Below, one piece after another: positions 1-6,336 of a stretch of DNA of 10,117 nt. How positions within the stretch are numbered: position 1 is the first letter of the stretch; every line of letters begins with the position of its first letter. The position numbers were made by a program, and so were the translations under genes. Below the pieces are notes generated by a model. That model saw nothing but the letters and a program-made list of their open reading frames with translations, was not told the DNA's origin and made no database searches. The stretch comes from an uncultured Planctomycetaceae bacterium. Its GTDB lineage: Bacteria > Planctomycetota > Planctomycetia > Pirellulales > UBA1268. The stretch is taken from assembly GCA_937900985.1 (NCBI GenBank), contig CALCGM010000106.1:1-10117 (forward strand). Reading direction: 5' to 3'.

Positions 1-1307
1 CGGATGTCGATCCGCGTTGCCATCAGCTGCACCGTGAGCTTGGCCCGCTCCAGCTGCTTTTCCAGCTCAGCGAGGCCGTCGAGCGCCGCCTGGTCGATCG
101 CTGGAATCGCATCGAGCTGCCGAGTGAGGGTGTTGATGGTCTCGTCGGCCGCATCAAGCCGCGCGAGAAGGCTGCCGAGTTCGCGAGCGTCGCGGGCGGC
201 GTGCAGCATGGATCGCTGCGCAGCGAGGAGATCCCGTTGCTGTTGGACAGCGCTCAGGCGTCGACGGGCTGCCTCCAGGGCTTTGGTAGCATCTCCAGCC
301 GCAGCCGTGTCGGCGAGGTGCTGCTCCTTGAGGGCGGCCAGGGCCTGTTCGGCTGGCTCAATGCGGGCTGCGACGTTGACGGCCTGCTTGGCGACCTGTG
401 TGATGGCAGCGTCGTTGCTGGTGACTGTCTGCAAACGTGCCGCGGCCTGCTCGACGGCTTTTTTCTGCTGCTCGACCAGAGCGAGGAGCGAGTCCGCCTC
501 CGCTCGCTGCTTGCGAAGCGGCGGCAGCGCCTTTTCTGTTTCCTGCTTGCGGCGGTTCTGCTCGGTGAGCGTTTGCTCGGCTTGGGCCAGGTCGTCTGCG
601 GCCTGCTGGCCTGCCAGCCACTGCTGCTCGGCGGCCGTCGCCTTCTCTTGGGCTGCAGACACTCGTTGCTCGGCCTCGGCAAGGCGGGAGCCCTTTTTGG
701 GCTTGCCACTTTTCTTGTTGAAGATCTCATCGGCTTGCCTGACGAAGGCCGCCTTGACCGCCTCGTCGCGCTGCGAGGCGATCACGCCGAGGCCTCCCTG
801 CTGCTGGAGTTGCTCACGGAGTTGCTGAGCTGTGCTACCGGTGGCTTTCCCGCTCGGCTCATCCTGTGCCGACCCCTGCCACACCCAGAGGTGGGCCCAC
901 TGGCTGTTGAAGGCCTGGGCCTGCTGGCCCTTCGCCTCGTCCACACCGAGCAGCTGCTGCAGCTGTTCTTCGGCCGGGTCGCCTTCCCAGTGGCCGCCGG
1001 CATCATCGCTGAGCACGGCCTGCGAGCCCGCGGCCCCGCGAAACTTCTTGCGGAGGGTGTAGCGGACACCATGAATCGAAAACTCGAGCGTGACGAGAGG
1101 GTCACCGCCCGTCTTCGGCTGCATCCGCTCCTGCAGCCCTGCCGCTTTCGAACGGTGGCGGTAGAAGAGGCAGCGGTGGATGGCCTCGATCAGCGTGCTC
1201 TTGCCGGTCTCGTTGGGGCCGGTGATCAGGGTGCGGTCGGTAGCGAGATCGACGGTGAGGTCGGCATGCTTGCGGTAGTTCTGGAGCCTGACGGAATGCA
1301 GCTTCAT
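1..1307 (-). CDS. SbcC/YhaN-like AAA ATPase with coiled coil, partial (3' end beyond window)
   Basis: This is the N-terminal 435 residues of an SMC/Rad50-like ATPase; the frame is open to base 1, so the C-terminal half is outside the window. The product begins MKLHSVRLQNYRKH, the usual start of RecF/SbcC-type ATPases. A Walker A motif GPNETGKST lies at residues 30-38. Residues 130-145 contain an HLWVWQG stretch. From about residue 205 onward the chain is Ala/Gln/Glu/Lys-rich with heptad-like spacing, as expected for a long coiled coil. Walker B and the signature motif must be in the missing part, and no CxxC zinc hook is seen. The ATG overlaps the upstream nuclease stop (ATGA), which fixes the start and implies translational coupling. 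By family knowledge, such ATPases partner Mre11/SbcD nucleases in processing DNA ends. The general family is clear; whether it is closer to SbcC or to YhaN is not. Confidence 0.85.
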   Translation of the reverse strand, partial: MKLHSVRLQNYRKHADLTVDLATDRTLITGPNETGKSTLIEAIHRCLFYRHRSKAAGLQERMQPKTGGDPLVTLEFSIHGVRYTLRKKFRGAAGSQAVLSDDAGGHWEGDPAEEQLQQLLGVDEAKGQQAQAFNSQWAHLWVWQGSAQDEPSGKATGSTAQQLREQLQQQGGLGVIASQRDEAVKAAFVRQADEIFNKKSGKPKKGSRLAEAEQRVSAAQEKATAAEQQWLAGQQAADDLAQAEQTLTEQNRRKQETEKALPPLRKQRAEADSLLALVEQQKKAVEQAAARLQTVTSNDAAITQVAKQAVNVAARIEPAEQALAALKEQHLADTAAAGDATKALEAARRRLSAVQQQRDLLAAQRSMLHAARDARELGSLLARLDAADETINTLTRQLDAIPAIDQAALDGLAELEKQLERAKLTVQLMATRIDI

Positions 1308-2479
1308 GCGGAGGCCTCCAGCTGCCGGACCTGCTGGTGCAGCAGCGTCAGGGCAATTGCTGCGAGCTCGGCTTCCTCGCCTTCGGCGGCAAGTGCTTCG
1401 GTCAGGCTTTGGGCGACGCCCGAGATCAGCGGGTCGTCAGAGCGGGTGGTGAGCGCGGCGAGTTCATCGTCACTGGGCTGGAGGGCCACCTGGTTGTCGG
1501 CTCGGAGGTGGATCGTGCGGGCGGACCAGGTGGCCAGGATGCTCTGCAGCGCATCGTGGCCCTCAAGGCTGAGATGACCATCGAGGCGAAGCTTGACCAT
1601 CAGCTTGCTGCCGGCATCGCCCCGCAGCCGCTCAAGCGACGCGTGGAGCTGGTGTGGGCCTGCCGAGGCCATGAAGGTCTCGGCATGCTCAAACCAGTGC
1701 ACGGCCCCCGTGGGGATGGGCTCGACCTGGGGGGATCCGCCGCGGCTCACGTCGACGAGGGCGACATGGCCAGGCCGCTGATCGGTTCTGGGGAAGCGAT
1801 CGGTCTCGTGGGATCCCGCATACCAGGCCTTCTCACCGGCCTTCACGAAGCCGTGCCAGTCACCGAGGGCGACGTAGTCGATCTCAGGGAGAAGGGGGGT
1901 GAGCCGTTCGAGGTTGATGAAGTTGGTCTGGCCGGGCTCGTCTTCGGTGTCAACTTCCGCCTGAAAGTTGACCGTGCTGCCATGGGCCAGCACGATCCGG
2001 GGCCGCTCGTCGCACGCGGCAAAGTCAAATGCATGGAGCCAGGCGGTTGGGTCGGTGGCCAGCTTCCGATGCTGCAGCGGGCAGGGCAGCAAGATCGCGT
2101 CGTCCCGCTCCAGGGGCTCCGTGTGCAGGAGCACCCTGAGGTTGGGAGCGAGAGCCTGCTGCTCTCGCTGCATGTGGTCGAAGAGCCAGAGGCTGCCCGG
2201 CCCACCGTAGTCGTGGTTGCCGGGAATGACGTAGACGGGAACGGGCAGTTGCCCGATCCGCTCGAGAGCTGTGGAAATCAAACGCGGCGGAGGCAGATGG
2301 CTGTCGAAGACATCGCCTGCCACCACGATGAAACTCGCCTGGCGGTCGCGGGCGACCTCCCCGATGCGATCGATGGCACTCAGCCGTTCCTGCCGGAGGA
2401 GGGCCTGCCCGTCGGGATCGTCAACTCGCGAGAACGGCTTGCCGAGCTGCCAGTCGGCAGTGTGGATGAAGGTCGTCAT
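1304..2479 (-). CDS. Mre11/SbcD-like DNA repair exonuclease (metallophosphoesterase)
   Basis: This 391-residue calcineurin-like phosphoesterase resembles the nuclease subunit of SbcCD/Mre11-Rad50 or YhaO-type complexes. The metal-binding motifs appear in order: HTADWQLG (residues 6-13, D9), GDVFD (55-59), GNHD (87-90), AHGS (165-168, H166) and GDWHG (206-210). Motif I carries Gln at position 11 where classical SbcD/Mre11 proteins have His (DxH becomes DxQ); all other ligands look intact. After about residue 255 comes the C-terminal part that in relatives caps the active site and contacts the ATPase. Its stop overlaps the ATPase start by 4 bases, so the two form one operon. No clear Shine-Dalgarno site precedes the ATG at 2479. 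The length fits the family. Function in double-strand-break or hairpin processing is inferred from family and partner. This is the first gene of the unit, divergent from the antitoxin gene. Confidence 0.88.
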   Translation of the reverse strand: MTTFIHTADWQLGKPFSRVDDPDGQALLRQERLSAIDRIGEVARDRQASFIVVAGDVFDSHLPPPRLISTALERIGQLPVPVYVIPGNHDYGGPGSLWLFDHMQREQQALAPNLRVLLHTEPLERDDAILLPCPLQHRKLATDPTAWLHAFDFAACDERPRIVLAHGSTVNFQAEVDTEDEPGQTNFINLERLTPLLPEIDYVALGDWHGFVKAGEKAWYAGSHETDRFPRTDQRPGHVALVDVSRGGSPQVEPIPTGAVHWFEHAETFMASAGPHQLHASLERLRGDAGSKLMVKLRLDGHLSLEGHDALQSILATWSARTIHLRADNQVALQPSDDELAALTTRSDDPLISGVAQSLTEALAAEGEEAELAAIALTLLHQQVRQLEASA

Positions 2480-2633
2480 AGGTGGTTTTGCGGGAGAGTC
2501 GGGAGGAGGCTGTGGAAGGCTTCTGAGTGTGACGGGCCCTTCCGCAGTTTAGGCGGAGTCGTGTCTCTACCGGCCGGTGAGATGGGATGCTGCCCTTTGT
2601 GCATCATGATGCACTCGCCCGACATTGTGATGT
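2480..2633. other. Divergent intergenic region between nuclease and antitoxin genes
   Basis: These 154 bases must hold the promoter of the minus-strand nuclease-ATPase pair and that of the plus-strand antitoxin. I see three small symmetric elements: a 5-bp stem with a 7-base loop at 2541-2557, a 10-base palindrome ACCGGCCGGT at 2569-2578, and the 16-base palindrome at 2599-2614 listed separately. No convincing pair of -35 and -10 boxes was found in either direction. Confidence 0.4.
2599..2614. promoter_or_regulatory. Perfect 16-base palindrome, candidate antitoxin operator
   Basis: The sequence GTGCATCATGATGCAC reads identically on both strands. It ends 19 bases before the ATG of the ribbon-helix-helix antitoxin gene. 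Antitoxins of this class bind palindromes at their own promoter and repress it, alone or with the toxin, so this is the natural candidate site. Position and symmetry are seen directly; the binding is inferred. Confidence 0.6.
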
Positions 2634-2873
2634 ATGCGAACCACAGTGACGATCTCGGAAGACCTGCTCAAGCGGGCTCGCAAAGCGGCGCTCGAGCGGT
2701 CCTGCACACTCAGCGCCCTGGTTGAAGAGGCGTTGCAGCGAACGCTGCTGGCAGACGCAGCGATCGCATCGTCCGAGCCGACACGGCTACCAACATCTTG
2801 TGGCCGGGGGCTTCAGCCCGGGGTCGACCTGGATGACTCCGCCAGTCTGCTGGATGTCATGGAGGACCGATGA
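2634..2873 (+). CDS. vapB: VapB-type ribbon-helix-helix antitoxin
   Basis: This 79-residue protein has the look of a VapB antitoxin. The N-terminus MRTTVTISEDLLKRARKAAL (residues 1-20) is a ribbon-helix-helix DNA-binding segment: a beta strand with alternating Thr/Val, then helix 1. A second helix follows at about 25-38 (LSALVEEALQRTL). After a linker, the tail GLQPGVDLDDSASLLDVMED (59-78) resembles the acidic, PGVDLDD-containing segment with which this antitoxin subfamily contacts its PIN-domain toxin. The length is normal and nothing is broken. The stop overlaps the start of the toxin frame (ATGA), the standard arrangement for coupled toxin-antitoxin expression. It lies downstream of a perfect palindrome likely to be its operator. 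No Shine-Dalgarno site is visible. The partner toxin is internally deleted, so today it may act only as an orphan repressor or as an antidote to other toxins (inference). Confidence 0.85.
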   Translation: MRTTVTISEDLLKRARKAALERSCTLSALVEEALQRTLLADAAIASSEPTRLPTSCGRGLQPGVDLDDSASLLDVMEDR

Positions 2874-3064
2874 TCCTGCTCGACGTGAACATGGTCGTGT
2901 ACGCGCATTGGGAGGATGCACCGCGGTGGGTAGATGCCCGCGGGAACCTCGTTGCCGATGCCTACCACGCGGCGCTGGCCATCGAGCACGGCGTTGAGTG
3001 GGGCACCACCGATCGCGACTATGCCCGGTTTCCCGGGCTGCGGTGGCGGCATCCGCTTGGCTGA
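2870..3064 (+). pseudogene. vapC: VapC-type PIN toxin remnant with central in-frame deletion
   Basis: The 64-codon frame joins the two ends of a PIN-domain ribonuclease. Residues 1-17 (MILLDVNMVVYAHWEDA) match the first strand of a VapC, with catalytic D5. Residues 25-63 match the C-terminal third: GNLVADAYHAALAIEHG with acidic D30, then TTDRDYARFPGL (46-57) with D48/D50, and the usual WRHPL end. Complete toxins of this subfamily are about 130-145 residues, so some 70-80 central residues are missing, including the helices and the second catalytic acid (normally a Glu near position 40-45). The reading frame is kept across the junction, which falls at about residues 17-24. It overlaps the antitoxin stop (ATGA). 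A folded, active nuclease is unlikely, though a small peptide could still be made. It converges on the kinase gene, with 42 bases between the stops. Confidence 0.75.
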
Positions 3065-3106
3065 GGTTGTTCATGCGGACCGCCTGATAGCTGGAACGGT
3101 CTTGCC

Positions 3107-4204
3107 CTACCGCACCACGCGGGCTCCGCCGCCGGCGATCTGCTTCTCCACTTCCTTGCGGGTGGCCATCGAGGTGTCGCCGGGGGTGGTGGAGGCCAGC
3201 GCCCCGTGGGCGGCTCCGTAGTCGACGGCCTGCTGCGGGTCGTTGAACTCCAGGAAGCCGAAGATCAGGCCGCTGGCGAAGCTGTCGCCGCCGCCGACAC
3301 GGTCGAGGATCTCCAGTTCTGGAAACGTGCGGCTGTCGTAGAAGCTGCCGTCGTGCCAGAGGACAGCGCTCCAGTCGTTCTTGGTGGCGGTGATCACGCG
3401 GCGGAGCGTGGTGGCAGCCACCTTGAAGTTGGGAAACTCGCTGACGGCCCGCTCGATCATCGCCTTGAACGCCGCCGACTCAACCTGACTGATCGATTCA
3501 TCCACGCCTTCCACCTCGAAGCCGAGGCAGGCGGTGAAGTCTTCCTCGTTGCCGATCATCACATCGACATGCTTGGCGATCTCGCGGTTGACCTCACGGG
3601 CCTTGGCCTGGCCGCCGATGCTCTTCCAGAGGCTGGGGCGATAGTTGAGGTCGTAGGACACGATCGTGCCATGCTTCTTGGCGGCCTGCACCGCTTCGAT
3701 GACGACGTCGGCGGTCGTGGCGGAGAGGGCCGCGTAGATTCCGCCGGTGTGGAACCACCGCACGCCAAGCTCACCGAAGAGCCTGTCCCAGTCGATGTCG
3801 CCCGGCTTCATCTGGCTGGCGGCGGTGTTGCCGCGGTCGGGCACGCCGACGGCGCCACGGATGCCGAAGCCACGCTCGGTGAAGTTGAGGCCGTTGCGGA
3901 CGCTGCGGCCGATGCCGTCGTCATCCCGCCAAAGCAGGAAGTCGGTGTTCACACCACCCTGGTGGATGAAGTCTTCAACGAGGTGGCCGACCTCGTTGTC
4001 GACGAAGGCGGAGACCAGGCCGGTCCGCATGCCGAAGGCCTTCTTCAGGCCACGGGCCACGTTGTATTCCCCGCCCCCTTCCCAGACCTTGAAACTGCGG
4101 GCGGTGCGAATCCGGCCCTCGCCCGGATCGAGGCGAAGCATCACCTCGCCGAGAGAGACTTCGTCGAAGGTGCAGGCATCGGCAGGCTTGATGGGGAGCG
4201 ACAT
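3107..4204 (-). CDS. PfkB-family sugar kinase, 2-keto-3-deoxygluconate kinase-like
   Basis: This 365-residue ribokinase-fold kinase probably phosphorylates a ketodeoxy sugar acid such as 2-keto-3-deoxygluconate, using ATP in the cytoplasm. The substrate-side glycine motif is WEGGGEYNVARGLKKAFG (residues 41-58). YDLNYRPSLW (184-193) is typical of KDG kinases. NEED lies at 219-222. The second PfkB signature, DRVGGGDSFASG (301-312), carries the catalytic base D307, and TPGD (340-343) follows. The frame stays open upstream to 4270, but I chose the ATG at 4204: the 22 extra codons are proline-rich, resemble no PfkB N-terminus and would overlap the preceding gene. No Shine-Dalgarno site is evident, so the start is moderately sure. 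It is the last gene of the five-gene operon, 52 bases after the Ldh2-type gene. Family is firm; the exact sugar is inferred. Confidence 0.88.
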   Translation of the reverse strand: MSLPIKPADACTFDEVSLGEVMLRLDPGEGRIRTARSFKVWEGGGEYNVARGLKKAFGMRTGLVSAFVDNEVGHLVEDFIHQGGVNTDFLLWRDDDGIGRSVRNGLNFTERGFGIRGAVGVPDRGNTAASQMKPGDIDWDRLFGELGVRWFHTGGIYAALSATTADVVIEAVQAAKKHGTIVSYDLNYRPSLWKSIGGQAKAREVNREIAKHVDVMIGNEEDFTACLGFEVEGVDESISQVESAAFKAMIERAVSEFPNFKVAATTLRRVITATKNDWSAVLWHDGSFYDSRTFPELEILDRVGGGDSFASGLIFGFLEFNDPQQAVDYGAAHGALASTTPGDTSMATRKEVEKQIAGGGARVVR

Positions 4205-4256
4205 GGCAGTTTCGTGGGGCACAAACGGGAGTGGGTGGGGAACGTCTAGGCCAAGG

Positions 4257-5345
4257 TCAGGCGGTGGCAAGACCTGCGGGGTTGAGCGGTTCGGTGTCGG
4301 CTTCGCTGGCGATCTCGTTTAGGGCCTCGACCTCGGCGGTGGAGAAGAGGAGGCCGCCGGCAGCGTCAGATCGCTGGGCTGCTTCGGCTTCGAGCTGCCC
4401 GGGGAGCAGGCAGCGGTCGTTGCCGTGGCCGAGGATGTCGGCGAGCACGGCCTTGATGTTGTCAGCCTGGCTGCGGCCCGCGGCAAAGGCACCGCCGCTG
4501 ATCGCGTCGGGGTGGGTCACCTGGAAATAGAAGCAGCAGCTCTGCTTCTCGCCAGCGACGGGGGCACGGCTGCGGATCGTGGGAAGGGAGCCGCCGATCA
4601 GCGCGGCCACCACTTCGTTGATCAGCGACAGCCCGTAGCCCTTGTGGCCGCCGAAGGGGAGCAGGGCCTTGGCCTCGGCGGGATCGGTCGTGGGCTGGCC
4701 GCTGGCATCGACGGCGGCATGTGGCGGCAGCGGCTTGCCCTCGCGGAGAAACTGCTGCACCCGACCCATCGCCACCATCGATGTGGCCCAGTCGATCACG
4801 ATTGGGAAACCGACTGCGTCGGTGGTGGGAAAGCCCCAGGAGTGTGGGTTGGTGCCGAGCGTGGGGTGTTTGCCACCAAAGGGCACGACCTCGGCGAGCG
4901 ACGCGGTGCAGTTGGTGTAGGCGATGTAGCCACGCTTGGCCGCTTCCATCACATAGCCGCCACCCCAGAGGTAGTGGAAGGCGTTGTCGACGGCAACGGT
5001 GCCGGTGCCATACCGGTCGGCCAGTTCGATGCAGCGATCGATCGCCTCCCAGGCCACTGCCTGGCCAAGCTTCTTGCCCGCGTCCCAGGTTTCGGTCGCT
5101 TCAAAGCGACTCGGCAGCCGCCGGATCGCCGCACCTGGCACGCAGCCGCCCGCCTTGGAGCCGAAAAGGTCGTCGAGGTGGAGGGCCTTGATTGCGTTGT
5201 GGGTGCGGATGCCGTGCCGGGTGGCTGCGGCTGCGAGGGCCACCGCATGGCTGCTCTCGGCGTCGTTAAAGCCACGCTGGCGATACGCTTCGCGGATGAT
5301 CCGCTCATGGGCCTCAGGCGGCACGACGTGGAAAACTTCAGACAT
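4257..5345 (-). CDS. Ldh2-family NAD(P)-dependent malate/L-lactate/diketogulonate-type dehydrogenase
   Basis: This 362-residue member of the Ldh_2 family has a fold unrelated to Rossmann dehydrogenases. The family includes malate, ureidoglycolate and 2,3-diketo-L-gulonate reductases, which reduce 2-keto acids or oxidise 2-hydroxy acids in the cytoplasm. Landmarks are the early His-Gly pair H44-G45 in RHGIRTH (the usual SHG carries Arg here), VDNAFHYLWGGGY (119-131) in place of the common NSxHFG segment, FGGKHPTLGTNPHSWGFP (156-173) with the nucleotide-contacting GTNP, IDWATSM (184-190), and LPFGGHKGYGLSL (229-241). The length is normal. The ATG overlaps the stop of the upstream D-2-hydroxyacid dehydrogenase by 8 bases (ATGTCTGA), which fixes the start and implies coupled translation. 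The substrate is unknown; the neighbouring ketodeoxy-sugar kinase points to a sugar acid (inference). Confidence 0.87.
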   Translation of the reverse strand: MSEVFHVVPPEAHERIIREAYRQRGFNDAESSHAVALAAAATRHGIRTHNAIKALHLDDLFGSKAGGCVPGAAIRRLPSRFEATETWDAGKKLGQAVAWEAIDRCIELADRYGTGTVAVDNAFHYLWGGGYVMEAAKRGYIAYTNCTASLAEVVPFGGKHPTLGTNPHSWGFPTTDAVGFPIVIDWATSMVAMGRVQQFLREGKPLPPHAAVDASGQPTTDPAEAKALLPFGGHKGYGLSLINEVVAALIGGSLPTIRSRAPVAGEKQSCCFYFQVTHPDAISGGAFAAGRSQADNIKAVLADILGHGNDRCLLPGQLEAEAAQRSDAAGGLLFSTAEVEALNEIASEADTEPLNPAGLATA

Positions 5346-6336
5346 GCTTGGTGACCGGAACCTCAGGGTTGACTTGGGCGAGCGGCTTCTCGCCTCGCAT
5401 GGCGTTGATCAGATTGGTGACGGCCGCGACGGCCTGCCGCTCCACGCTTTCGCTCGTGCGGCTGCCGACGTGCGGCGTGACGATGCAGTTGGGCAGCGTG
5501 AGCAGCGGGTGATCGGCTGGCGGTGGCTCCGCGTCGAGCACGTCGGTGCCGTAGCCGGCGACCCGGCCGCTCTCCAGTGCCGCGGCCATATCGGCGGTGT
5601 TGACGATCTCGCCGCGGGCACAGTTGAGGATGATCACGCCCGGCTTCATGGAGGCAATCGTCTCGGCCCGCACGAGGTCGCGGGTCTCGTCGGTGAGGTT
5701 GGTGTGCAGCGAGATGATGTCGCTGGTGGCAAACAGCTCGTCGATCGTGTCCGCCCGCTCCACGGCATGCTCGGCGGCGAAGGCATCATCCCAGTAGAGG
5801 TCGTAGCCCGTCACCTGCATGCCAAAGGCACGGCCGCGGATCGCCACCTCGCGGCCGATGCGGCCGAGGCCCACGATGCCGATCCGCTTGCCGAGGATCT
5901 CGTGGCCCGTCTTCCGCTTCCAGCTGCCAGCTCGCGTGGAGTCGCAGTGGAAGAGCAGATGCTTCTCAAGGGCCAAGAGCAGCAGGAAGGTGTGCTCGGC
6001 AACCGTCGTGTGGTTGACGCCGGGGGTGAAGAGTAGGGGGAGGCCCATCTCGGTGCAGGCGGCGACGTCGATCTTGTCGACACCGATGCCATACTTGCTG
6101 AGCACCTTGAGCCGCGGGCGGGCCTGCTCGAGCACCGCCCGGGTGATCGCGTCGTCACCGCAGATGTAGCCGTCGACGTCACCGACCGCGGCCAGCGTGT
6201 CGGCTTCGCTCAGCGGCCCCCGGGCCGTCACGATCTCCCAGCCGGTTTCGGCGAGGAGGTCGTGGTGGCGGCCGGGTGTGTCCTGAAATGAGGTCGTGGT
6301 CAGCAGGATCCGGGGTGGGGTTGCAGCGTTGCTCAC
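5338..6336 (-). CDS. D-isomer-specific 2-hydroxyacid dehydrogenase (phosphoglycerate dehydrogenase-like)
   Basis: This 332-residue dehydrogenase has the split D-2-hydroxyacid fold. The substrate-binding N-terminal part includes KYGIGVDKID (81-90). The nucleotide domain has GLGRIG (156-161), with D179 at the end of the next strand (GYDL), which favours NAD over NADP. The catalytic trio is R241 (NCARGEIV), E270 (DAEPP) and H289 (TPHVGSRT). It lacks the C-terminal ACT domain of biosynthetic SerA proteins, so it is more likely a catabolic 2-keto-acid reductase than a serine-pathway enzyme. I chose the GTG at 6336 because it overlaps the upstream stop as GTGA, with GGTGA a few bases ahead. An in-frame GTG at 6348 would add four residues. 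The stop overlaps the Ldh2-type start by 8 bases. The substrate cannot be read from the sequence. Confidence 0.88.
   Translation of the reverse strand: MSNAATPPRILLTTTSFQDTPGRHHDLLAETGWEIVTARGPLSEADTLAAVGDVDGYICGDDAITRAVLEQARPRLKVLSKYGIGVDKIDVAACTEMGLPLLFTPGVNHTTVAEHTFLLLLALEKHLLFHCDSTRAGSWKRKTGHEILGKRIGIVGLGRIGREVAIRGRAFGMQVTGYDLYWDDAFAAEHAVERADTIDELFATSDIISLHTNLTDETRDLVRAETIASMKPGVIILNCARGEIVNTADMAAALESGRVAGYGTDVLDAEPPPADHPLLTLPNCIVTPHVGSRTSESVERQAVAAVTNLINAMRGEKPLAQVNPEVPVTKHV

Noticed and set aside
254..730. Minus-strand frames inside the ATPase gene (158 and 87 codons)
   Set aside because: They overlap the long ATPase frame that starts at 1307 with Walker A. Their Arg/Ser/Pro-rich composition is that of an out-of-frame reading.
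1337..2725. A 462-codon plus-strand open frame
   Set aside because: It lies opposite the nuclease gene, runs into the antitoxin gene in another frame, and has no recognisable motif.
3078..3101. GACCG...CGGTC inverted repeat between the convergent toxin remnant and kinase
   Set aside because: Five-base arms with a 14-base loop and no T-run do not support a bidirectional terminator.
3206..4249. A 347-codon plus-strand open frame opposite the kinase
   Set aside because: It is a mirror of the PfkB-kinase codons, whose motifs are unambiguous on the minus strand.
4205..4270. N-terminal extension of the kinase to 4270
   Set aside because: The added residues are proline-rich, unlike PfkB N-termini, and would overlap the preceding gene's end.
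4425..5354. A 309-codon plus-strand open frame opposite the Ldh2-type gene
   Set aside because: It is Gly/Ala/Val-rich without motifs and lies wholly opposite a well-supported gene.
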